A DNA stretch of 64,000 nucleotides from Coniochaeta sp. PMI_546 (Eukaryota; Ascomycota; Sordariomycetes; Coniochaetales; Coniochaetaceae), in the NCBI GenBank assembly GCA_021432605.1, contig MU271144.1:1-64000 (forward strand), read 5' to 3'. The notes under the pieces are model-generated. The model ran no database searches. It was given only the letters and a program-made list of their open reading frames with translations, and had not been told where the DNA came from. Position numbers and translations under genes: made by a program. Positions 45,808 through 58,879 of this stretch are shown piece after piece (position 1 is the stretch's first letter; the number at the start of each line of letters is the position of its first letter).

Positions 45808-48155
45808 ATGGCGACAGCAAGGCCAACAACAACGGCGCCGAGTCCGGAAAAGGCTCCACGACAAGTCAAGAGCAAGCACAAGTCGCGATCAGGATGTCAG
45901 GCGTGTAAGCTTCGCCGGGTAAGTGCTGTCTTGTCATGGAATTCACACCTCGAAATTCGAGATCGTCCGAACTGATCGTTGCGTGATGGCGATGGCAGCT
46001 GAAATGCGACGAAACGAAGCCATCGTGCCGCAACTGCCAGAAGAAGGGCCAAGAATGCCCTGGCTATAAGCTGCGCTTGCAGTGGTCGACCAAATACGAG
46101 CGTCCGCGGGAGCCGGCTAGGCCAGAGCCCACAAATTTCGACGAACTCGTATCCGCCGTCACTCAGTCCATCGTGCCCGGCGGTTACATCCCGTCGGCTA
46201 CTGTGGTGGGCGCTCCTCTCACGTCTGCGAGGTCGCCGTCCAGGGAGTCGCCGGTGGCGACGGATTCAACAGGCCGGAGGTCCTTACCTGCATCCACGCC
46301 GCTACCGATGAAGCCGAACCGGAGCCCCTCCACGTTTCCAAGATCGTTGACGTCCGCACCATCAATCACGAGCACGTGCAAGTCGGCACAGTTGGATCCC
46401 ATCTCACTGAGCCTCTTGGCCGACGCGACGCATCCGGACTACTCCAATTCAGTGGAAATGACCAGTGCACACGGCTTCCTCGACTTTGACTCTAACAGCC
46501 TGCTAGGCAGTGCGTCAGTATCAGGCGATTCTATGTGGGGCGACTCGAGGAATAACTCCCCCGCACCCGGTAGTCTAGAGAGTCTTGAGAGTCTCGTGGG
46601 GCTTACAACGTCCGGAGATGTGGACGAGCCGGAAACATCGCTGAACGCGACTCAAGCTAACATGGGCATCCGACCTGGTCGGTCAGTCGTCGGACTGGGG
46701 CAAATTGTACCCCCAGCACCGCAAATGGCCCGGTCGTTGGTCGATATACCCTCGTTCCTCATCCAACACTGGTTCAAGTCAGTTTGTGGTTCGTGGTCGG
46801 CGTTCGACAGCCAAGCCAACCCTTATCGACAACTGAGTGCATCCTTGTGGCATTCATCCATGGCCGTCTTCTATGCACTACAGAGCATGGCTGCGGCGTC
46901 GCTGGTCGAACACCTTCCCCATTTGAAGGAAGTCTCGCTCTCGGCGCCACGGTTGGCGGCACAAGCCATTCACTACGAGCTGCAGACTTTCCGCCCCAAC
47001 CCTACTTCTAAGTCGCCTGTGAATTTCCCGGGAGGGCTTGTGCTGTCCCTCTTTTGCATGAGCTCGTCGATCTGCTGGACTGATTCCCGACAGTTCGGCC
47101 TTCAGTTTCTCAAACCGGGTCGGGCAGTCCTTAATCGCTTGAACAAAGTCGCCGGGTATCTGAGTCCGCCAGATCGCGAGCTGCTAAACTTCTTCAACGG
47201 CTGCCTCATTTACGAGGAAATGCTGCGTAGTATCGTTAGCAACGACGATACCGACATGGCGAATCTGGCTAACTGGCATGTCTCCTCGGCTCAGCTAATA
47301 TCCGTCATTCCACATGCCTGGACCGGCGTCTCCCCTGATCTCCTACGATTGTTCGGGAAGACGATGTTCCTTTGTAGGAGGTCGCGGAACCGCTGGCGGC
47401 AGCTGGACATCGTTGCTGATAAGATCCTCAAGGAAACGACTGACTACCAGGAGGCTGCAGTCATTGAGGAGGTCCTTCTGTCGACAGAACTTCCTGAGCT
47501 ACCACTCGCTGGAGATGTCACCGAGGAAGCGGCGGCAATGCGACACCTGCATGATGCTGCAGAGGCATATCGTCTCTCTTCCTTGCTTCAACTATACCAG
47601 ACATTCCCTAGCCTCATCGCCCGGCGTCTCCCAGGACAGGTCGATGCTCACGGCTTTGTTCCATACAGTGGATGGCTCTCTCCGCTTGCTCTACACATCA
47701 CAAATATCCTTCGTAGCATCCCGCCATCGTCAAGCATGCGCTGCCTCCAACCTCTGCTATGTCTTTGCGCAGGCACGGGCTTGAGGTATGACAACGTCGA
47801 CCCTTTGAAGGAAAACCAGAATAACTCGTTTCTGGACTCAGCCACGCAGCCATTCCTTGGACTCGGGTTTCAAGCATCGGGTGCGACTTCTTCGAATGCT
47901 TACGGACTGCCAGAACTGTCGGGTCTTTCTTCCAGCGTTATTGGGGAGAATGATCTGGAGATTGCAAGTGCCCGCCGCTTTCTCATGGAGAGGCTTAGCA
48001 GACTGGAGCAAAACCTGCCTCCGAAGCCGATTCAAGTCGAGAAGCAACTACTTAAATCGATTTGGGACACGTATGATGCCGAGACAGATGGCACCTGCAC
48101 GACGCATTGGCTGGATGTGATGGTCAACAATGAGTTGGAAAGTGTTTTTGGCTAA
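45808..48155 (+). CDS. Zn2Cys6 transcription factor with Fungal_trans_2-like domain
   Basis: Exon 45808-45918 (37 codons) joins 45999-48155 across an 80-bp intron that splits the zinc cluster, giving 755 residues. The start ATG lies in a CATCCATGG context. The cluster is C30-x2-C33-x6-C40-x6-C47-x2-C50-x6-C57, complete, with a basic KSKHKSRSG arm before it. The long middle and C-terminal region (from about residue 240, FLIQHWFKSVCGSW) matches the Fungal_trans_2 type of regulatory domain. It binds DNA in the nucleus. Its gene is convergent with an ammonium transporter, so regulation of nearby nutrient genes is plausible but not shown. Confidence 0.93.
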
Positions 48156-48385
48156 GCTTTTCTGTTTAAACGACTTTTCTTGTCGAAACTCTCATCCTTC
48201 CCACTTTTCCCCTTCTCCTATACTGGCATTGTTGAGCAGACTGGGGGTATTCGCATCGGGGTTCCTTGTCGAGTACGGACGAACTGAGAACGGGATACAC
48301 AAAGTTCTAATGGCTCATCTCCTTCTTTTGCCCTCCAGCCTACTCGATGCGAAGACCCAATGCCGGCCCGGATGACTTGAACACC

Positions 48386-50219
48386 TCACAATGCGATGGC
48401 CCCAATATCCACTGGCGCATAATCAACTTCATCCGGGTAAGAGCAGTCGAAGAGTGATTCCTCGGTCTGGTTCATGTCAAGCCCTGCAGCGACGTGTCTG
48501 CCCGTCTGATGTTAGCGCATGATAGACTCAAGGGTCACGGTGCTGAGGGGAAGCCCGGGGGGTATGCCGCTCACTTATCAATGTCTAGTACTTCCAATCC
48601 CGGCACACAGTCGATGAGAGCGATGATAGCAAACGAACCGACGAAGGACCAGCAGAATCCAATGACGACCTCCACAATCTGATATCGGATACAAGGGTTA
48701 GATTTCGCACTGAGTTCGGAGGCTTTCAGCGCCCATGACTCACCTGAACCCACAGCTGCCGGACGTTGCCGTCGAACACCACACCGCCAATGATCTCGAC
48801 TCCGCCATACGCTGCAACCTCTTTGCGCGCAAAAAGGCCTGTGCAGATCGTGGCAGCAATTCCGCCCACACAGTGTGTGGCAAAGGTGTCGCCATTATCC
48901 ACCCACCTCCAACGCCGTGCAAGGTCAGTAAACTTGATACGCAGCGCCTGCCGACAGAGCACGGCGCCAAAGATGCCGAAGAAAAATGCCGTCGGCATGT
49001 CGATGAACCCTGCCGCGGGCGTGATCATTACAAGGCCCGCGATAGCACCCATGAAGGTCGAATCTAGTGACCACCTTCCGGTCTCGACAAAGGTCATGGT
49101 CGCCCATGTCAGTGCCCCGGTCGAGGCGCAGAGATTGGTGACGCACAGTGCCATGACGGACTGGAAGCTGAGTTGCAAAGTGGTGCCGGCATCGAAGGCA
49201 AGCCAAGATCCCCAGATGATGATCATGGCTAGTAGCTGGCTGAAGGAGTTACCCGGTCGATGGATGCGAATATGTGACGGAGTGCGCGAGGAGGATCGTC
49301 GGGATCTAAAAAGGGGGTAGGAGAGGTAGATGCTGAGAGCACTGGCCGTTGCTCCGGAGCAGACGTGTACCGGAGTTCCTGTGTCGGTGGGGGCACCCCT
49401 GTCAGTTGTTGTTGTTCGTCGATTCTTAGGCTAGGATACCCAATGCGATCTTTGTTGTTTCCTCCCTTCTTTGGGTGATAGATAAAGTTACTCACCTCCG
49501 GCAAAGTCAAGCACGCCGAGATTCTCTCCGAGCCACCCGCCTCCCCATACCATATGCGCCAAGGGACAGTAAATGAAGGTCGCCCAAAGCTAGAAACAGT
49601 CGCGATGTTAGTCATGTTCACATCTCAGATATCTTGTGTCAGTGCTCCGTGTTTTTAGCAAGCATTCAGCATCAAACCTACGAATATGAATGGTATGACG
49701 GGCAGCAGTCTGCCTCTTTCGCAAATACCACCGACAGCAATGGCGCATACTGTCGCTTCGAAGACTAGCTGGAACTCGCTGAAAAGTATAGCTGGGATCG
49801 TGCCCACGGGCTCAGACAACACATTCCAATGGAAAATGTGCTTGAGGCTGCCGTATATAAGGCCGCCCTCGCCATATGCGAGGGTGTAACCAATGATGAA
49901 CCACTGGATGGTACATGTCGCGATGGTCAAGAGAGCCGGCATGGCGGACGTCAGCGCATTACGTTTCCATGAGTAGCCGCTATAAGCAATGCCAACCTGT
50001 TGCGAAGGGACCGATAATCATGTTAGCGGCGCCTAGGTCAACGGAGATTTCAAGAAGCTCGAAGAAACGTCGCGGACTATCCAGTACACGTACCGTCGGC
50101 ACGATTGTCCAACATATGGTGGTGCAAAAGATGATGAAGAGCGTGTCGATCTTGTCGCACTCCTCCCACGCTTTGAGAATTGGAGACTCCATGGTCTTCA
50201 CTCTCGACGTGGCAGACAT
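48386..50219 (-). CDS. Ammonium transporter (Amt/Mep family)
   Basis: Six exons (50219-50094, 49996-49682, 49589-49496, 49378-48744, 48678-48575, 48497-48386) join to 461 residues; introns are 97, 92, 117, 65 and 77 bp. Helix 1 reads [41 protein letters not shown] and [14 protein letters not shown], with the pore His, follow. [13 protein letters not shown] and [15 protein letters not shown] carry the second conserved His region. The C-terminal tail ([14 protein letters not shown]) is short. The first 40 residues lack the usual long extracellular N-terminus of Mep proteins, so this is an atypical branch. It imports ammonium across the plasma membrane and may also sense it. Confidence 0.92.
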
Positions 50220-51258
50220 GCGACGATTGAGGCGTAGTTGGAACACAAGACGACCTCACAATGGTCACCTCTTTGGACGATGCGCTGTAGCTCCCTGCTG
50301 GGAATCGGGTATAAATAAATCGATTGATGTATGTACCTGGCCTGAAGCTGCACCACCGACCTCCGCGAGGGCCCATGCTGCCTGGTAGGTAGGGTTGGTA
50401 GGTAGCTCTCATGCACGTCTTGTGGAGATGACGTTGCGGGGCGTGGCCAGCTCCGGGGCCTCGTCCGGCTCCAACGAGACCTCGCGGTCCTTCTTTCCTC
50501 ATCGGTACAGCTCTCGATGCCGCTGGCCTCAGGCGCTGCACGTAATCGCAGTAGTTGCGCACCCGATAGGCCAATGTCTATGCGGAGATAAGATAAGAGC
50601 CAGATTACCTCTCAAAAACTGGGATCGTCACGGCTTGCTGGACAAAGGTGTGGAAGCCGAGGCAAAGAGCGCGCGAAGACAGGCGCAGGCACAGCAAGCA
50701 ACAGCTGTAGGGGAGCACGGGAAGTTGCGACAGGCGCTGTGGTTTCCAACGCTGCTTCAAGTCTAGCGCGCCATACAAGGTCGCAGATTGGGCGGGATCA
50801 CATAACCACAATGAGCCTAGCTGCCTTATCTCTGGTTCTCTGTGCTACCTACCGTATCTCAACATCACTTTTCAATTCAACCAAATCTCCCCTGCTGCGT
50901 TGGCCTTCGGATCTTGCGTGCGGCATGACCCTCGTTGGCGGTTTCGTGCAACGGCCAACGAGACACGCGGGGGTGGTACCGGAGAGCTAGACCCGCGATT
51001 GTGGCTGGTCAGATTCTTATTATCACTCCTGATATCAGCACACCTACATGACCTTGCTATCGGCTTACCTCTTGAACCAACACATGTCCGCGAATTTCAG
51101 CTGTGATATATATTTCCGACCACGGCACGATCCTCCCCTCCCCAAAACGGGGACAAAATCCTGCATGTTTATCGTCGACTATATCCATCTCTTGCCAATA
51201 TCTTTGTTAGATTCTACCTCAACTGTCGGAAGTCTTCCCAAGTGCGGCATCGCCGACC
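50220..51258. other. Divergent promoter region, ammonium transporter and amino-acid permease
   Basis: The two nitrogen transporters are head to head, so this 1-kb region holds both promoters. GATA-type motifs would be expected if both respond to nitrogen supply; several GATA/TATC tetramers are visible (for example near 50590 and 51030), but such short motifs occur by chance. Confidence 0.45.
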
Positions 51259-53190
51259 ATGTCGTCGTACGAGAAGGAGAAGGAGGCGACCGTCGCAAGC
51301 ACAGCCCCTCCTAGTGGCGGTGAGGAAGGTCGTGTCGCAGTGCACGATGAAGCTGAGGAATTGAACATCCTCGGCTACGCGCCCGAATTGAAGCGTAACA
51401 GGAGCATGTTCACACTTCTTTTCCAGTCCTTGGCCATCGCTGCGGTATGCTTGATGTCAATCCAGCGCGTCTGACACTTTCCCCGAGGGCTTACTAATGT
51501 TGCCATTCTAGATACCTTTTGGCTTCGGAGGCCCTCTCATCAGCTCAATCTACGGAGGAGGTGAGACCTTGGACTTCCTTATCGAGCCCGTCTCATCATC
51601 GGTAGTTTCGGACACTTCTGACACTTGCCAGGCCAGTTGCCCATGTTCTTGGGCTGGATTATTGTCTTGATAGTAGACGAATGCGTGGCATTGTCACTGG
51701 CAGAGCTCGCCTCGAGATACCCCACCTCGGCAGGGCCCTACTACTGGTCGTTTCAACTGGCCAACCCCAAGTACCGCACGGTGCTATCCTTCATCACCGG
51801 TTGGACGTGGCTCATTGGCAATTGGACCATCACCTTGTCCGTCAACTTTGGCTTCGCCTCGCTGATAGCCGCGTGCGTGGCGCTCTATAGGCCGGATATC
51901 GTCTTTGAGGGTTGGCAGCTACTTCTGATATTCTACGGCCTCTGCATTTTGACTTTTTTCATCGCAGCCTTTGGAAACAGATTTCTCCCCAGCGTGGACA
52001 CTTTATGCGCTGTATTCACTCTGCTGGCTATCTTCATCACCCTAATCTGTCTCTCTGTGAAGGCCAGTGTGGGGAGGAACTCGCCAGGAGACACTCTGGT
52101 AAGTATCGCCGCGTGGCCAGACCCGTCCGAGATTCTATGCGGATCAACCAGGCATTGACGATTTTCTCCACTAGGGATATTACGATAATTCTCTCTCTGG
52201 TTGGGGAGGTTTCTCTTTCTTCATCGGTCTGCTGCCATCAGCATATACGTATGTTACGCATTCATCAACTTCTTGCTGGGGCTCGAAATTGTGGCTAATG
52301 AATGGCTAGATTTTCTGCCATCGGTATGATCTCAGCAATGGCCGAGGAGTGTGAGTCGCCTACGGTGAAGCTCCCGAAGGCCATATCGCTCTGCGTCCCG
52401 ATTGGTGGTACTGCTGGCCTGTTTTTCATAATCCCTATCTGTGCGACTATGCCAGCCCTCTCCGACATTTTGACCGCTCCTGTTGGGCAAGCACTGCCAT
52501 ATATCTTTGGCGCTGTCATGGGTTCACCCGGCGGAGGTCTCGCACTGACCTTCCTTGTACTAATCATCACCCTCTTCTGCTCCATTTCCATCACGGTTGC
52601 GGCATCGCGGTGCACTTGGGCTTTTGCTCGCGACAAGGCTATCCCCCTTTCACGTGTCTGGTCCAAGGTCGACGAACGCCATGACACTCCCATTTGGGCC
52701 CTGGTTCTAACCACGGTTGTGCAGATGCTGCTTGGACTTATCAATTTAGGTTCGTCGTCTGCCTTCCTGGCGTTTGTGTCAGTTGGGGTCATGGCTCTCG
52801 CGGTGACGTACGCCATCCCGGTCGTTATCTCCATGGTCCATGGGCGAAGGGAGGTCAACGATGCTGCTTGGCATATGCCCAAGATGATTGGCTGGATCTG
52901 CAACTCTGTCGCCGTCTTGTGGATTGCCTTTGAAGTTGTCCTGTTCTCGATGCCCACTGTGTTACCTGTCACAGAGGTCAGCATGAATTACGCCATTGTC
53001 GTGTTCGTTGGAATCATGACTATGAGCGGCATCTGGTATTCCGTTTACGCGCATAAAGGTGAGTTCTTATTGTCGACTTTGCTTCATGATTCCAATTGGA
53101 TGCTTCGGTCTCGGCATCGAGTCTAACGCTGACATATTCCCACCCTTAGTATATCGTGGACCTCCTGAGTCGGACGGCCTACACCTGTAG
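51259..53190 (+). CDS. Amino-acid/GABA-type permease (APC superfamily)
   Basis: Six exons (51259-51444, 51512-51560, 51632-52098, 52175-52248, 52310-53058, 53150-53190) join to 521 residues; introns are 67, 71, 76, 61 and 91 bp. ELNILGYAPELKRNRSMFT precedes helix 1 and matches the ACT/choline-GABA permease group. SLAELASRYPTSAGPYYW (helix 3 region) is the family signature, and FSAIGMISAMAEECESPT is the conserved loop after helix 6. Twelve helices are expected. It imports amino acids, GABA or choline-like solutes across the plasma membrane; the substrate is not readable. It is divergent from the ammonium transporter. Confidence 0.93.
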
Positions 53191-53354
53191 CAGCAGACTG
53201 CGCGGAACCCCACATTTCTAAAAGATGAAGCCATATATGGTATAGTATATGCCATATATGAAAACCAGATGAACACGTGAGCTGCAGGTTTACCATTCTT
53301 TGGAATGCCTTGCGTTCTCCGGTCCAATCGACCTTTTGCCACGTCATCATCTCC

Positions 53355-54951
53355 TTATACTGAGGAGAGGAGACGTTTGTCGAGTGTCATTCGGGAGACA
53401 ACAACTAGGATGCTTCCAACAAGGAGACTGGCGCCGGTGAACATTGACAAGGAAAGGTAGTCATATCGGGTGAGTATGGCGCCACCCACCGGTGAGCCAA
53501 TTAGGGTCCTGCGTGTAAAGATAGTTAGCATCTTATTCTCTTCGTTTCTAGTTACTACCAGTATCGCCAGCTTCGGCTTACTCACGTCACTGCCAGTGAA
53601 CCCATCAGCATGCCGATGGCCGTGCCCTGCATTTGACGACTCGCAATCTTTGCGACGCATGCGCCTTGTAAGGATAGAATTGCCTGCGATAGATAGTTTC
53701 AGCGCCTAAGCCCATCTTCGTAAGCTGGGACGAGTCATACTCCTGACGTGAAGCCATAAGAAATGGCAATACCAACAATGCCAGCTAGGCTGGTGGCCGC
53801 AGTCCAGCTGAACGCAATGACTGTCGACGCAAACATGGCCATAATGATGATATTATAGTGGCCCCATCGATCTGCCAGATGACCGGCGAGAACTCGGCCC
53901 ACGAGAGAGGCTCCGTTCAGAGCCGAAATGAGGTAGAAGGAGGTCTCCGGGCGCACGCCTTGCTCAGTTGCATAGGACGAGATGTAGAAAAAAGGAATGA
54001 AGAGACCTATATATGCAACGGCAAGGCCACCAGATAGGAAGACGAAGATTTTGTTCTTCAGCAGCATCAAGGTTTCAGATTGCTCTGGCTTCTCTGGTAC
54101 CAAAGCATCAAGATTGTCGGTCCACCTGGGCGTGTCTTCTGCTATCGTGGTATTGGAGGACTGGCTGGAAATAGTCGGCGGTGGAGATGGCGGTGACTCA
54201 AGAATGGTGAGGCATGCTATTACTAGCAAAGGCAGCATGGCGAACGCGACAATGCGTAAGACCCAGCCAAATCGAAGGCTGCCGTGGTTCAGAAGGCGTT
54301 CGAGCATGATAAGCCATATGACGCCTCCTAAACTGGAGCCTCCAATCACGATTCCCAAAGTCAGCCCTCGATAGTTAGGAAGAGCACGATTGACTATTCC
54401 GATGGGGGGCCACGTGGTAAAAGCCATGTTGATGCCGAGTAAGACCCCTTGGGCCAAGAATAGCTGATAATATTTTGTGCATAATGATGTCAAAACGACC
54501 GCAACCAGCTGACCGAGACTGCCGCTGACAAGTAGCCACTATGACGAGGACAGATTTTAGCAAAATCCGCTGTTGACTAGAAAACTTATCAATATAATGC
54601 ACGAATTCTGGCTTACTGTTGGGCCAATTCGATCGACCAAGACTCCTGAGAGTGGTGCCAGAGCATAGAGGAAGAAGATCGCCACGGACCCAATCCAGGA
54701 TATGTCAGAATCGGACTTGGTCTGAAGCATGTTGGCTTTGTAATACTATTGGAAGACTCCAAAGCCGTTCATGAAGCCGACAGTACAGAACAGTGCCATC
54801 GTTGCTCCCACGACAGCGAGGCCTGCTCGGATTTTCCCGACATTTTGGCTGGAGAAAGCATGTTAGGGAGGCTTTTGGCTGCATTCGACGGGTAGGATGT
54901 GCCTGACCTTGCACAAGTAGCCTTTGTTTCTAGCTCCTGAGTGTCTGTCAT
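53355..54951 (-). pseudogene. Monocarboxylate-transporter-like MFS gene with one in-frame stop
   Basis: Exons 54951-54908, 54848-54617, 54538-53741, 53683-53586 and 53508-53355 join in frame to 442 codons, a normal length for fungal MCT-like (MCH) transporters. All introns (59, 78, 57, 77 bp) have good GT..AG ends. Codon 49, at 54748-54746, is TAG in the sequence VFQ-stop-YYKA just after helix 1; relatives have Glu, Gln or similar there. No alternative splice I could find removes it. A change of CAG to TAG is a CpA to TpA step, the RIP signature, and the heavily RIP-mutated block starts about 0.2 kb upstream of the gene. Everything after the stop, including FLAQGVLLGINMAFTTWPP, is intact, so inactivation is recent or the stop is read through. 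Confidence 0.85.
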
Positions 54952-55084
54952 GTCTAACGTCTTGAGTATTGCTCATATGTTTCAATCGGAGAGCTAGTTT
55001 TCCTTCGATGTTTTTTTTTTGGTATTCCCAGACGAAACACGACCACATAGAAGACCCAAGACAGTTAGTCAAAGTCGCCGCTTA

Positions 55085-55106
55085 GCTCAGGTCCGGCTCA
55101 GGTCCG
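55085..55106. repeat. 11-bp tandem duplication at the GC/AT boundary
   Basis: The unit GCTCAGGTCCG occurs twice in a row at the point where normal composition ends. Confidence 0.7.
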
Positions 55107-58100
55107 GCTTAGTCGCTCACCCGCTCGCTCTCCTGAATTCCTAACTTAGCTCCGGTTACGTAAGACCGTCATAATATATCAACTTTAAGCGACCTATACT
55201 AGAGAGAAATCTATATCTGGCTAATAGCTCTCAGACTCAAATCCACTCTTCCTCCTAGCCGTAATACCCTTATTCCTACTTATAAAAAGCTTTTGATATA
55301 ATATTAACGGAGCTATATATAGAACTACGTTTATATTCGACTTTTTTAATAAAAAGAATAGTACTAAAACCTTTATATCTAGTTATAAATAAACGTTTCC
55401 TCTTCTTATACATTCGTTATTTCTAACTATATAATTTACCGTATTTTTGTATATCCCTTTTATATCTTTTATACTAATCTTTCTTATTATATATCAAATA
55501 TTCTACTTATCTATTAACGATCTTTTTCTTATTTCGTAAGAAGGGAAAAAAAACGGCTAATTTAATTTACGATAAAATAAAAGAAAAAGGCTCGACCTAA
55601 ACGAGTTTTAATATTTATAACGATATAATATATAAAGACTTTAGCTTTAAAAACGAAAAGTTATCGAACGGATAGATAAACTATAAGATCGGTAAGCTAA
55701 CTTATAACTCTTTAAATAAAGAAGGTTATTATATATAACTATTTTTCGAATAATAAATATATTAAAAAACTATCCCGAAACGTACGGTTAGGATCTTAGG
55801 TTACTAAAAGATTTTATAAAAGATATTACTTTTAGAATTGACGGTATAAAAGGTATTAAAAAGGGGGATAAAAATTATCCAAATTAAGGTATTATCTTTA
55901 GTTATTAGTAGAACTTTATACGCGGAAGATATCGTTAGAATAAACCGTTCCTTAAATAGATTATAAACTTAGTTAAAAATATCCGAATATCCTTTCTTAC
56001 CTTATTTATAAATATATTAATTTAAATAGTATATTAAGATTAACCTTTTAAAGGATTTTCTAATATTAATAATAAAGCGAATAAAACGTTTCGGTATTTA
56101 AACTTATCTAGTTTAATTAAAGACGTATTTTTAGAACTAAAATACGTACGAATACGTTAAGCTAGTTTAGAAAGTTTATAACTAAGCTAGTATTATAATT
56201 ATAATCAATTCTTCTTTTAAAATCGGCGAATATTTTAAGTTATTATATCGACCCGGTTCCGAAAAAAGTATATATTATCGGATAGGTAATATTTATAAAT
56301 AGGTATAAGAGTTATAACTAACTAACTTAACTTCTTATAAGATATCTAATTTATCGTTTTCCGGAATAAGAATAGAAATATAGAATTTGCTTTTTTATAA
56401 AGTAGGGTTGCCTTACCTTACCTATACCTATAACCCCTACCTTACCTATACTTATACCTATTATTTAATATAACTTATATATACTTTATAAGAAACTTCT
56501 TTCCTCTTATAAGGTCTAGCTAATATATTTAATAGAAACTATTTTATAATCGTTTACCTATCGATAACTATTAACCAGCCCTTTTATATCGTAATAAAAC
56601 TATCCTCCTTAATTTATATAACGTTCTTTATATTTTCTAAACCTTCTATACCTTAATTAGCTAGAATAGCTCTATTACCTAGTTAAACAAAGCGGTTAGA
56701 GCTACCTAATTTAGAAACGGCGGTTCGTTTACTTAACGTTTATAAATTACCGGCGCTAAATCTAAGGCGTAGTTCTAACTTATAAACGTTAGAAGATAAT
56801 ATTAATATAAGTATCCGAAAGGCCTAAGAACGGATTTAATAATTAAATCGTTTCTAATAATTACGAGATAAAGAAGAATAATTTCGGCGAATTTTACGAA
56901 CGAACGAAACTTCGAAAAAAAGGCGACGATTTAATAACGGATTATTTTCTAATAAACGATATTTTAAAGCTATAAAAGTTAAGAATATTAAATAGTTTAT
57001 AAACTAGATAAACTTTTGAAAACAAGACGAATAGTTAAATAATCTAAAACGAATATTCAAAAGTAACCCTTATCGTTATATATAAAAGGGTAATAAGGTT
57101 CTTTTTACCCTCGATAATATAAACGAAACTTTTAGGAATCGTTAATATAGTTATTATAAAACGTAGTTTAAAGCCTTTTGTATTATAATAGAAAACGATT
57201 AAGGAGTATTTTAAAAATAGATTATTACGTTATTATACGATATTATAAATAAAAGTAGTATTTCTATAAGGAATTTAGAAAACGTTAAATAACGGGTAAA
57301 CTAATCGTTTTAAAACTTTTATTAATATTTTGAAAACTTTAAGGTATAATTTCCTTAATAAAACGAATAAAAACGTACGATTAAGTTTTATATTAAAATA
57401 GATCAATAGTTATAAATTTATATAGACTTATATACCTTAAAAAAGCCTTAGACGTAAAAAGGAATAGTAAATTTGGCCAGTTAGTATTAGAGAGAATTAT
57501 ACCTTATATAAGAACGTTAGTTTTACTACCGGGAATCGTTTCGGAATCGAAAACGCGGAGGTAATATAAGAAATCGGGGAAATTATTATATAATTAAAAG
57601 TTAACGTTAATAATCTATATTATATAACCTTAATTATACTTTAGAGAAAACCGAACGAAAAACTAAAAACGCCGGACTTATTATTACTAACAAACGTATT
57701 CTTATATACTTTTGATATAATAGTAACGAATATTTAATAACGTTTTATCCGGAACTTATATTTGTTTATCCTAAAGGTAGAAAAGGTAGAAACTATAACC
57801 GGTTCGGCTTTTAATCGACGAGTTTTCGGTAAGGAAATTATAAAACCTTATAATAAAACCTTTTTTCGTAAATAACGGCGAAGAAAAAGTCCTTACCTCG
57901 TCCCGTATATATATTATTAAATAACTAGTAAGAAACGTTATTTAATAAGTCGATATTAAACTAAATACTTATACGGAAATAGATATTATTACTCTAAAGT
58001 TTATATTTATATAAAAACTACGCCGAATCGATAAGAAAACCTTTACTATTCGTTTTTTTAACGGATAAAAAGTTTCGTATTTTAGAATTTTCGAAATACC

Positions 58101-58879
58101 GTTATAATTAACTAATTATAACAAGCTAATACCTAGGGTTTAATAAGGTTAAAGCCTTATCTTATAAATTCCCGTACGTATATTATATATACGCCGTACG
58201 TACGGTCGCTTATTAGATATTCGGCTACGGGGCGGATTAACTAGTTCTCCGTAAGTACGTTATATATAAGCTTATCTTCCGCTTTTAAACCGTAAGGGAT
58301 TTCTTTTCTTTTTCTTTAATTAATAATAGTCTTTACTAGACCTTACGTATCAAAGGTTAAAAAGGGAATAATACGGGATATTCCGGCCGAAACCCCGTAA
58401 GTCCGGAAATAATAACTAACGGTATAACCGATATAAAAGACGACGTACCGATAACCGGGGTTAATATAATAGGAACTAATATTTAACAACCGTATAAACG
58501 GACGAACCGGCTAGTAATATTTATAATAAAAGTTATATCGGGTATTATTCCCCCGAAAATATATTAGATAACTAATATAGAAGTTATACGACGTCGTAAA
58601 ACTAACCTTTATTTCCGTTATAGAATTAATAATTATTTTATAATAACTTACTTATACGGTCGGGTATTACGTTTTAAATAAAAGTCCGTTATACGGTATG
58701 TCGTAACGGAAAAACTATATTTAAAAAGAATAGATATTACCGACTAGTCGGGAAACGAGTCGGAAAACGAATAATTCCGGAATATCGTCGAATATTGGAA
58801 TAAAGAAATATAACGTAAAAACGGTAAAACGAATAGAAATTAAAAATAGATAAGGATAACCTTTTTATTAGTATCTCTT

